Source of the DNA: a virus
Direction: 5' to 3' (one strand)
IMG/VR virus record: IMGVR_UViG_3300032116_000124
Coordinates: 1-64,000 of that record
DNA length: 64,000 nucleotides
Below, one piece after another: positions 18,312 to 24,488 of the stretch. The notes under the pieces were generated by a model, which was not told where the DNA came from, did no database searches, and was given only the letters and a program-made list of their open reading frames with translations. The translations under genes and the position numbers were made by a program. Every line of letters begins with the position of its first letter. The first letter of the stretch is position 1.

Positions 18312-18479
18312 TTCCGAAAGCCATTTGTCCAGAGCATCTACGCTAGTGCAGTCAGCACGGGGGATTTCGATTTCCTCGTCGCCAACTCTGACTAGATAGG
18401 TATCGGTATCCATCTGGACGATCACGCCCGTGGCGTACATATGAGCAATCCGCACGAAAACCTTGTCACCGATTCGCAT
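18303..18479 (-). CDS. SH3/KOW-like small protein (58 aa)
   Basis: From ATG 18479: MRIGDKVFVRIAHMYATGVI, then VQMDTDTYLVRVGDEEIEIP. Same barrel pattern as 17467 and 18009. The longer frame overlaps the promoter and is rejected. Confidence 0.7.
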   Translation of the reverse strand: MRIGDKVFVRIAHMYATGVIVQMDTDTYLVRVGDEEIEIPRADCTSVDALDKWLSEPT

Positions 18480-18500
18480 GGTCTTTTTCCTCTTGTGACT

Positions 18501-18529
18501 ATTGTACCAGACTTTTTTGGCCCCGTCAA
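18501..18529 (-). promoter_or_regulatory. Promoter containing the upstream stop codon
   Basis: TTGACG, 17 nt, TACAAT. The TGA in TTGACG is the stop of 18526-18729. Confidence 0.75.
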
Positions 18530-18729
18530 GCCCCCACAACGGGGGAGCGATTCCGACGGTTGTATTCCATCATCGCCTTTTCATCCTGAATCATCCGGAC
18601 TACGCTATCCCGGAACGCGGTCACGAGCACATCGTAACCCATCTTCACATCGTACAGGTGGTAGAATCCACGAGCATCCTTCGTCAGCACGAAACCCACC
18701 TTCACGGCTTCCATCTTCAGATTTTTCAT
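18526..18729 (-). CDS. Small hypothetical protein (67 aa)
   Basis: MKNLKMEAVKVGFVLTKDAR, then GFYHLYDVKMGYDVLVTAFR: compact alpha/beta domain. The final codons (SPVVGA) are the CCCCC-GTTGT-GGGGG hairpin, and the stop lies in the next -35 box. Function unknown. Confidence 0.65.
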   Translation of the reverse strand: MKNLKMEAVKVGFVLTKDARGFYHLYDVKMGYDVLVTAFRDSVVRMIQDEKAMMEYNRRNRSPVVGA

Positions 18730-18759
18730 TTTCGTTTTTCCCTTACTTTCTATATCGGT

Positions 18760-18787
18760 ATTCTACAGTGTGAACTTTAGTTGTCAA
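18760..18787 (-). promoter_or_regulatory. Sigma-70 promoter
   Basis: TTGACA, 16 nt, TAGAAT. Confidence 0.8.
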
Positions 18788-18808
18788 ACAAAAAAAATCG
18801 GATTTGTT

Positions 18809-18875
18809 TACCCCCATAGCGAGGGGGTCGCGCTGCCCGGCCGGATTGGCTGGGACACCCCCCATTAGCGGGACA
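18809..18875 (-). repeat. Hairpin - GGATTGGCTGG - hairpin unit, copy 1
   Basis: Two C-run/G-run hairpins flank GCTGCCCGGCCGGATTGGCT; the arrangement recurs at 19490-19562 (GCTGCCCGGGCGGATTGGCT). The second hairpin encloses the TAA stop of the HNH gene. Confidence 0.7.
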
Positions 18876-19323
18876 TTTTCAAGATACGCTCCACGGTCCC
18901 GGCCTTGACCATCTTTTCCAGATGTTGCCGAATGCGGAAACCGTCAACACCTTCCGCTCGCATCGTGGCCGCGATATCGGCCAGACTACGGATTTCGGCC
19001 TTGCGAGCATCGTCGAGCATCCGCACAAAAACTTCCCGGCGATGCATGACTTCGATAGGGTTGCCGAAACCGTCGGCCATGGACAGCGGCGGAAGGATCG
19101 ACAACTCGCCGACACTGGTATTTTGCTTCCGATTGTTGCACACTCCACAAAGAGCCTGCAGATTGTCCAGACTGTCGGAACCACCCTTGCTTTCCGGCAC
19201 AATGTGATCACACTGTAGAGCATCGCGGTCGCCGATACCACAAGCACGGCAACGGCCGTTGTCGCGGGCGATAACTTGTTCGCGGATCGTCGCGGGAATC
19301 GGCTTTTTTCGTCGCATGATCAT
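18865..19323 (-). CDS. HNH endonuclease
   Basis: About 152 residues; start at ATG 19323 or 19317 (MRRKKPIPATIREQVIARDN). The HNH core is clear: CRACGIGDRDALQCDHIVPE, then SKGGSDSLDNLQALCGVCNN, with two zinc-binding CxxC pairs, catalytic DH and N. A C-terminal helical extension (residues 80-152) may bind DNA. Could be a homing-type or restriction-like enzyme. Its coding is GC-rich like its neighbours, so no recent transfer is obvious. Confidence 0.85.
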   Translation of the reverse strand: MIMRRKKPIPATIREQVIARDNGRCRACGIGDRDALQCDHIVPESKGGSDSLDNLQALCGVCNNRKQNTSVGELSILPPLSMADGFGNPIEVMHRREVFVRMLDDARKAEIRSLADIAATMRAEGVDGFRIRQHLEKMVKAGTVERILKMSR

Positions 19324-19346
19324 TTTCCCTGCTAGGTTATATCGGC

Positions 19347-19374
19347 ATTTTACCCTACGATACTTGAATGTCAA
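19347..19374 (-). promoter_or_regulatory. Sigma-70 promoter for HNH gene
   Basis: TTGACA, 16 nt, TAAAAT. Confidence 0.7.
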
Positions 19375-19415
19375 AGAAAAAAAATCTGAAAAAATAATCG
19401 CTAGAAATATCTTAT

Positions 19416-19455
19416 TTGGCACAAGGTTTGCATATGCAAATGCCATGCCAAAATA
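19416..19455. repeat. Long palindrome TTTGGCA...TGCCAAA
   Basis: 19-bp arms with a 5-bp mismatched centre section around the perfect palindrome TTTGCATATGCAAA. Similar in design to 16911-16958. Confidence 0.75.
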
Positions 19456-19489
19456 TATTATTCCGCGTAAAAGATTACATTAGGTAGTA

Positions 19490-19562
19490 CATCCCCCATA
19501 GGTGGGGGTTCGGCTGCCCGGGCGGATTGGCTGGTACAACCTATCCCCCCTAGTGGGGGATC
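19490..19562 (-). repeat. Hairpin - GGATTGGCTGG - hairpin unit, copy 2
   Basis: Same plan as 18809-18875; lies just after the stop of 19561-19785. Confidence 0.7.
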
Positions 19563-19785
19563 ATGAAACCCCCATCCAACTCGCGTTTTCCACGCAATAA
19601 TCGTAGAACATATCGTTCAAAACACGTTCGGCCGTGTTGAGTGTGATTCGCTTTTCTGTCATGATAGCGTCACACTTTGCCACGAAGCGGTTCAGACGGG
19701 GATAGTAGATGATCGACACTTCGTGAGAGTTATCTTGCCAGATGCGAGCCTTGATATTGTTCAGTTGGTTGAGCGTCTTTTCCAT
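19561..19785 (-). CDS. Small hypothetical protein (74 aa)
   Basis: MEKTLNQLNNIKARIWQDNS, then HEVSIIYYPRLNRFVAKCDA: helix-strand pattern. Stop is next to a C-run/G-run hairpin. No family recognised. Confidence 0.65.
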   Translation of the reverse strand: MEKTLNQLNNIKARIWQDNSHEVSIIYYPRLNRFVAKCDAIMTEKRITLNTAERVLNDMFYDYCVENASWMGVS

Positions 19786-19846
19786 TTTCTTTCTCTTTTC
19801 TTTGTGTTAGACTAGATTGTAAAGACCACCGAACCCTGCCGTCTAC

Positions 19847-19863
19847 CCCCCCCGATGGGGGAT
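19847..19863 (-). repeat. Stop-adjacent C-run/G-run hairpin
   Basis: TGA-TCCCCCATCGGGGGGG on the minus strand, just after 19863-20129. Confidence 0.7.
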
Positions 19864-20129
19864 CACCGGATCCCGTAGCGTGTGACCCTGCGATCCTTCA
19901 CCGCGTCGTAGCCGTCATCCGTGCTGCGGAAGGTGGGGACGAGCGGCCGAAAGATGCAATCGACAGACTTTTCCCAATAGATAGACTTGACACCATCGGC
20001 AGTCTCGACCACGAGGAGATTGCCTTTTTCCGTCTTACGCTGCGACAGCACTTTGCCAGCGTAGGGCTTGCCGTTATAGGTGCAACGGATCGAACCACCG
20101 ACGACATCGTAACCAGCACACTTGATCAT
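19863..20129 (-). CDS. Hypothetical protein (88 aa)
   Basis: From ATG 20129 (AAAGG 8 nt upstream): MIKCAGYDVVGGSIRCTYNG..., beta-rich, with repeated vxG.i.c.y.Gk style strands. The longer frame to 20315 has no ribosome-binding site and crosses the promoter. Confidence 0.65.
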   Translation of the reverse strand: MIKCAGYDVVGGSIRCTYNGKPYAGKVLSQRKTEKGNLLVVETADGVKSIYWEKSVDCIFRPLVPTFRSTDDGYDAVKDRRVTRYGIR

Positions 20130-20159
20130 GTCAAAACCTTTCGTAGTAGTGATGCCCCG

Positions 20160-20187
20160 ATTATACAGTATGGTATCGTCAACGCAA
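20160..20187 (-). promoter_or_regulatory. Sigma-70-like promoter
   Basis: TTGCGT, 16 nt, TATAAT. Confidence 0.6.
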
Positions 20188-20284
20188 GAAAAAAAAATGA
20201 GAAAATCTTTTTCTTTCGATATTGTAAGGATTGGATTTTTGGCATAGGTTTTGCTGCCAGATTGGATTAGGTAATCCATAGGAT

Positions 20285-20545
20285 ACTCTCCCTCGTTAGG
20301 GGGGAATCGTATCATTGTGGGATTGTATCCCCCTATTGGGGGGTATACGCTTGTTCATCCTCCTATTGGGGGGTAGGATCCCTCTGGCGTGGTAGTGTAC
20401 ACTTGTGATCCCTCTGTCGGGGGGTATCTCCCTCTCCCTCTATTGGGGGGAGTCTCCCCTCCCCTCTCGCGGGGGGTATGTAGCGTTCCCCCAACTAGGG
20501 GGGTTTTTCTGTTTCCCCCACGAATAGGGGGGTTTTCGGCCGGGG
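20285..20545. repeat. Array of about nine C-run/G-run hairpins
   Basis: Units close to TCCCYCTATTGGGGGGTA at about 25-30-bp spacing (near 20289, 20330, 20360, 20388, 20419, 20440, 20459, 20488, 20516); one (20388) is degenerate. Gene-free, between 20129 and the terminator at 20601. Each can fold on either strand. Confidence 0.8.
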
Positions 20546-20600
20546 CGGCCGGTGGTCCAAAAAAAATAAGCACCCCCATATAAAAATTGGCCAGTTTATA

Positions 20601-20640
20601 AAAAAAGAGGCGAGTGTTGCCACCCGCCCCTTTTGAACCA
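20601..20640 (-). terminator. Intrinsic terminator after the exported repeat protein
   Basis: AGGGGCGGGT...ACTCGCCTCT stem with two mismatches, followed by TTTTTTT on the minus strand. Confidence 0.8.
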
Positions 20641-20655
20641 AGGGTCGAAACTATT

Positions 20656-20916
20656 TTAGTAGCGATATCGAACCCAAGGATTATAAACGTAAACAGGATA
20701 AGTAGCCACGGGTTGAGAATAAACCACAACCGGTTGTGGCTGATATACTACCACAGGCACATAAACCACTTGAGGCCGCACTTCCTGCACAACCACACAC
20801 TGAGGTTGAACAACAATAACTTGTGGTTTTTGACAAGATGTCCATTCACAAGCAAAACAACTATTTGCACAGTATGCTACCATGAAAATAGCGCAAAATA
20901 ATGAAGCCTTAACCAT
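20656..20916 (-). CDS. Exported Val/Pro/Tyr-repeat protein (86 aa)
   Basis: From ATG 20916: MVKASLFCAIFMVAYCANSC, then FACEW, a signal peptide (likely FA|C). The mature part is made of short VV-P-VVVYQPQP-type repeats and ends YNPWVRYRY. Such repeats suggest an extended secreted or surface chain. An upstream ATG (20940) is less likely. Confidence 0.65.
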   Translation of the reverse strand: MVKASLFCAIFMVAYCANSCFACEWTSCQKPQVIVVQPQCVVVQEVRPQVVYVPVVVYQPQPVVVYSQPVATYPVYVYNPWVRYRY

Positions 20917-21133
20917 TGATATCACCAGAAGTTTGAGCAACCTTAATCTTTGGTGGTCTGCCTCGTTTCTTCTTAATATCTAACTTGCGCCTTTGACGGC
21001 GTATCATGCTTCGAGTAATATTTTGACCCGTCATCTCACTTAGTTTTATGGCCAAAACCTCATCATTCATTAGATCCTGATTGTTTCTAATAAATTCTAG
21101 TTCACTATCAAGCCATTTCTTATAATTCGCCAT
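20909..21133 (-). CDS. Putative DNA-binding protein (74 aa)
   Basis: From ATG 21133 (GGAGG 7 nt upstream): MANYKKWLDSELEFIRNNQD, then a helix-turn-helix-like stretch (DEVLAIKLSEMTGQNITRSM) and a basic end (KKKRGRPPKIK, AT-hook-like GRP). First gene of the leftward arm at the divergent switch and so a candidate regulator of it. Resembles the N-terminus of the small-terminase-like protein (SLDEEKFIRDN...). Confidence 0.7.
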   Translation of the reverse strand: MANYKKWLDSELEFIRNNQDLMNDEVLAIKLSEMTGQNITRSMIRRQRRKLDIKKKRGRPPKIKVAQTSGDING

Positions 21134-21211
21134 TTTATAACCTCCATAAATTGCACAAAATGTGTAACTGTTTATTATAGTATTGTTGACCAGAATAGCA
21201 AGAGGGCAATT
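21134..21211. promoter_or_regulatory. Divergent promoter region
   Basis: Only 78 nt separate the arms. Leftward: TTGCTA, 16 nt, TATAAT. Rightward: TTGCAC, 16 nt, TATTAT. The two overlap, so one may hinder the other. Confidence 0.6.
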
Positions 21212-21364
21212 ATGATAAACGACCAAAATCCACAATTTGTTGATAGCGTACTAGAAACCAAAGCAGAAGCCTCTTTAAACGAACAAATACAAAAAGATTT
21301 AGAATTACCAGAGGGTAAATCTATAGCGGAACTATTAGATGACCAAGAAAAATCAGAAAAATAA
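21212..21364 (+). CDS. Small hypothetical protein (50 aa)
   Basis: MINDQNPQFVDSVLETKAEA, then SLNEQIQKDLELPEGKSIAE and LLDDQEKSEK: acidic, helical. First rightward gene; AGAGGG before ATG. It overlaps the sigma-like gene by 26 nt and may couple its translation. Confidence 0.65.
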   Translation: MINDQNPQFVDSVLETKAEASLNEQIQKDLELPEGKSIAELLDDQEKSEK

Positions 21365-21995
21365 TATTTATGAACAATATGGCGTTACTGAACAAGATTT
21401 TTTGAACGTATTAGACAACATTAGTAAACGATTAGCATATAAATTTAAATTTGGATATCATGAATATGAGGACATGAAGCAACAAGCCGCTATATTTGCT
21501 ATAGAGGGTTTGCAGAAGTATGATCAAAAACGCCCACTAGAAAACTTTCTTTGGACCCACGTTCGTAACAGATTATTTAATTACAAACGAAATAATTATC
21601 AGCGCCCAGATAAACCGTGCTTAACCTGTCCACTATTTGACAAGTCCAGAGCAAGCCAGTGTTCAGAGTATGATAATAAAAATGATTGTGAATTATATTC
21701 AAATTGGAAAAACAGAAACGAAAATAAAAAAAATATTATGAGGCCCCAAAGCATTCATAAAGATGCTGACAACGAAGATACCCCAATAGCAGACAAACAC
21801 GACTCATCAACTTTTCTGCAAAACCAGGAAATAATAAACTTTCTAGATTCACATATAGTTAGCACAGAATATAGAGAAATTTATTTAAAATTGAAACATG
21901 GAGTAAAAGTAAATAAGCCCCTATTAGATAAACTAAAAATCCATATAGAAACATTATTGAAAGATTACCAATGTCAAAAAAACGAGGACAATTAA
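21339..21995 (+). CDS. Sigma-70 region 2-like late transcription factor (T4 gp55-like)
   Basis: A 218-residue protein. Residues about 40-90 (YEDMKQQAAIFAIEGLQKYD, then KRPLENFLWTHVRNRLFNYK) match sigma region 2 (dl.Qea...l..Ai..fd....FstfL...vrnrl..y.r). A four-cysteine insert follows (CLTCP...C...C, about 95-118), likely zinc-binding. There is no full region 4. In T4, gp55 directs RNA polymerase to late promoters; the position at the head of the structural arm supports that role. Confidence 0.7.
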   Translation: MTKKNQKNNIYEQYGVTEQDFLNVLDNISKRLAYKFKFGYHEYEDMKQQAAIFAIEGLQKYDQKRPLENFLWTHVRNRLFNYKRNNYQRPDKPCLTCPLFDKSRASQCSEYDNKNDCELYSNWKNRNENKKNIMRPQSIHKDADNEDTPIADKHDSSTFLQNQEIINFLDSHIVSTEYREIYLKLKHGVKVNKPLLDKLKIHIETLLKDYQCQKNEDN

Positions 21996-22786
21996 GCTTA
22001 GACGAAGAAAAATTTATTCGTGATAATGTTAATACTTTACCAATTGAAAATATTGCTGATCAACTAAACAGAAGCGAAGCTCCAGTAAAGAGATACATAG
22101 AAGAAAATAATCTTTATCTAAGCAATGATGAAAAAAAGGATAATGAAACATTACGATACAAATTATATAGCAAAACATTTTGGCCAGAAATCGCCCGTCA
22201 GTTTGATGAAGATAGCGGAGAACTAGAATACTTTGAGAACACATGGATTGGTCTTATTAAACAGTTCAGAGAGGATGTGCTTCCTGCTGAAGAATTACAG
22301 ATCAAACAATTCATCACCATAGATATTCTTATTAACCGAAGCATGAAAGAACGAAAGCGCCACATAGCCATGACAGAAAAACTTCAACGAGAAGTAGACA
22401 AAGAATATGAAAAGCCAGAAGATCAAAGAGATGTTCCAAAATTGATGAATATGGAAACCCAATTAAGTTTTGCTCGAAATAGCATTGCTAATTATACTAA
22501 TGAGTATACCAAACTGCTCAACGAACAACAAAAAATTAGCAAGGATTTAAAAGCCACAAGAGAGCAAAGAATCAAAAGAATAGAGGATGGAAAGAGTTCG
22601 TGGGTTGGCCTAATTAGAATGTTAGAGGAGGAACAAGTAAGAGAAAGAGAAGGACGAGAAATGGAAATACTTAAATTGGCCACGGAAAGATCAAAAAATA
22701 AATTAGAAGAATATCATAATTATGCAGACAATTCAGTAGACCGACCATTTTTTACACCCGAAAGCGTACTAAAGGAAGAATCATGA
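21971..22786 (+). CDS. Probable terminase small subunit
   Basis: A 271-residue protein. The N-terminus (SLDEEKFIRDNVNTLPIENI, then ADQLNRSEAPVKRYI) looks like a helix-turn-helix; the rest is charged and helical, with coiled-coil segments around residues 130-230. Position upstream of the large terminase and the HTH-plus-coil make-up fit TerS, which binds viral DNA to start packaging. Identity is inferred from context. Confidence 0.55.
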   Translation: MSKKRGQLSLDEEKFIRDNVNTLPIENIADQLNRSEAPVKRYIEENNLYLSNDEKKDNETLRYKLYSKTFWPEIARQFDEDSGELEYFENTWIGLIKQFREDVLPAEELQIKQFITIDILINRSMKERKRHIAMTEKLQREVDKEYEKPEDQRDVPKLMNMETQLSFARNSIANYTNEYTKLLNEQQKISKDLKATREQRIKRIEDGKSSWVGLIRMLEEEQVREREGREMEILKLATERSKNKLEEYHNYADNSVDRPFFTPESVLKEES

Positions 22787-23763
22787 AAAAAGCAATTATA
22801 ACAGGAATCAATGGACAGGATGGAAGTTATTTGGCCGATCTTTTATTAGAGAAAAATTATAAGGTAGTTGGCCTATTTCGCCGCAGTAGCACAAACACCC
22901 TAAACAGAGTATCTCATCTGCTCAACAATCCAAATTTTATTTTAGAAGAATTTGATTTGACAGATCCATCTAATATCAACAATATCCTATCAGAACACAA
23001 ACCAGATGAACTATATAATCTTGCTGCTCAGAGTCATGTGGCAACCAGTTTCAAACAGCCCACCACAACTTTTGAAATAGACACTCTTGGCGTTGTGAAT
23101 CTCCTAGAAGCCATTAAAAATTATTCATTTAAAACCAAATTTTATCAGGCAAGTACTAGTGAGATGTTTGGGTTTAATTATAGCTCAACTGATTTTAAGG
23201 GTAAATATCAGGACGAAAACACACCAATGTTGCCACAGAGTCCATATGGAGTGGCAAAGCTAGCAGCGCACAATATGGTGCGAATATATCGTTCTGGCTA
23301 TGGAGTATTTGGTTGTTGTGGCATTCTATTTAATCACGAAAGTCCGCGACGAGGAGAAAACTTTGTTACTCGTAAAATTACTAAATATATTGGTCAAGTT
23401 AAAAGAGGAGAAACAACAGAAAAACTCAAACTTGGAAATCTTAATGCTCAAAGAGACTGGGGACACGCTAAAGATTATGTTAGAGCAATGTGGTTAATGC
23501 TACAGCAGTCAGAACCTTCTGATTATGTCATTGCCACAGGACACACATGGAGCGTACAAGAATTCTTGGATACCGCATTTAAATATGCTGAATTAGATCC
23601 CACAAATTATGTTGAGATAGATCCTGAATTATATAGACCAGCAGAAGTAGAATATCTTAAGGGCGTATCAACCAAAGCAAAAAACGATCTTGATTGGTAT
23701 CCAGAGATATCTTTCACACAGTTAGTTAAAGATATGGTGGATCATGACATTCAGAAATTATAA
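22783..23763 (+). CDS. gmd: GDP-mannose 4,6-dehydratase
   Basis: A 326-residue short-chain dehydrogenase. NAD(P)-binding TGINGQDGSYLADLL (residues 7-21), the catalytic TSEM (T125, S126, E127) and YGVAK (Y155, K159), and typical RRSS, RGENFVTRKI and RDWGHAKDYV blocks are all present. Converts GDP-mannose to GDP-4-keto-6-deoxymannose for fucose- or rhamnose-type sugars. Its stop and start overlap both neighbours, so it is locked into the packaging operon. It may alter host surface sugars or decorate virion proteins. Slightly shorter than bacterial Gmd. Confidence 0.93.
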   Translation: MKKAIITGINGQDGSYLADLLLEKNYKVVGLFRRSSTNTLNRVSHLLNNPNFILEEFDLTDPSNINNILSEHKPDELYNLAAQSHVATSFKQPTTTFEIDTLGVVNLLEAIKNYSFKTKFYQASTSEMFGFNYSSTDFKGKYQDENTPMLPQSPYGVAKLAAHNMVRIYRSGYGVFGCCGILFNHESPRRGENFVTRKITKYIGQVKRGETTEKLKLGNLNAQRDWGHAKDYVRAMWLMLQQSEPSDYVIATGHTWSVQEFLDTAFKYAELDPTNYVEIDPELYRPAEVEYLKGVSTKAKNDLDWYPEISFTQLVKDMVDHDIQKL

Positions 23764-24019
23764 AGATCCATTATATAAACAATGGAGAGAAAATGTTTAC
23801 GCAAGAGATAAGTATACTTGTCAGTGGCCCGGGTGTACTAAAAAGACAGGATTAAATGCTCATCATATTAAAACTTGGGCAGAATACCCTGGTTTAAGGT
23901 TTTTAGTAGACAATGGTATAACATTGTGTAGATTACATCATAAATTTATTAAGGGTATGGAAGACATATATGAATCTGTATTCTATAAAATAGTGGCTAA
24001 AAATAATGGTAGACTATAA
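23744..24019 (+). CDS. HNH endonuclease next to terminase
   Basis: A 91-residue protein with CQWPGC and the HNH core LNAHHIKTW...NGITLCRLHH. HNH genes beside the terminase are common in phages that cut packaged DNA at specific sites, where they help the terminase nick. Overlaps gmd by 20 nt and the ERCC4 gene by 14 nt. Confidence 0.85.
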   Translation: MTFRNYKDPLYKQWRENVYARDKYTCQWPGCTKKTGLNAHHIKTWAEYPGLRFLVDNGITLCRLHHKFIKGMEDIYESVFYKIVAKNNGRL

Positions 24020-24488
24020 TAAATTCAAAGTAATTATCGATACACGAGAACAACAGCCGTGGATCTTTGAAAGAACAACAGCAGAAAATAAAAAACTTGA
24101 CACAGGAGACTACAGTGTTGAGGGATACGAAAATATTTTATGCATAGAACGTAAAAAAAGTGTTAGCGAAATAGCTAATAATATTACAGAAAGCAGATTT
24201 AAAGATGTAATAGAAAGAATGAATAGCTATAAATATGCATTTCTTATTTTAGAATTTAATTTGAATGATATATACCGATATCCTGTGGGAAGCAATGTTC
24301 CAAAACACATGTGGAGTAAGATTAAAATCTCTTCTGGTTTTATTATAAAAAATTTACTAGAACTACAAATTAAAAATAATATTAAAATTTTATTTTGTGA
24401 TAATGCTATAAATGCTAGTAAAATAGCTTTGTCTTTAATGAAAAAGGTATATGAAATTGAAGAATCAAACAAATCAGAAAATATTTGA
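24006..24488 (+). CDS. ERCC4 (XPF-type) nuclease-domain protein
   Basis: A 160-residue protein with the ERCC4 nuclease signature: IIDTREQQPW (D12), LDTGDYSVEG (GDY 34-36) and CIERKKS (ERK 48-50). Such enzymes cut branched or flap DNA. In the packaging operon it may resolve branched DNA before or during packaging, as T4 endonuclease VII does; this is inference. No helix-hairpin-helix domain is evident. Confidence 0.85.
   Translation: MVDYNKFKVIIDTREQQPWIFERTTAENKKLDTGDYSVEGYENILCIERKKSVSEIANNITESRFKDVIERMNSYKYAFLILEFNLNDIYRYPVGSNVPKHMWSKIKISSGFIIKNLLELQIKNNIKILFCDNAINASKIALSLMKKVYEIEESNKSENI

Noticed and set aside
16915-20260. TGGCAC-N5-TTGC sequences resembling sigma-54 promoters (16915, 19417, 20236)
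   Set aside because: Each is the left arm of a palindrome and points away from the neighbouring minus-strand genes; no enhancer-binding protein gene is in view.
20285-20545. CRISPR-like array
   Set aside because: Units are short hairpins with no constant-length unique spacers and no cas genes.
20355-20729. 124-aa minus-strand ORF with TPP..GG repeats
   Set aside because: It reads through the hairpin array and, in another frame, through the exported Val/Pro/Tyr protein; needs a TTG start without a ribosome-binding site and crosses the terminator.
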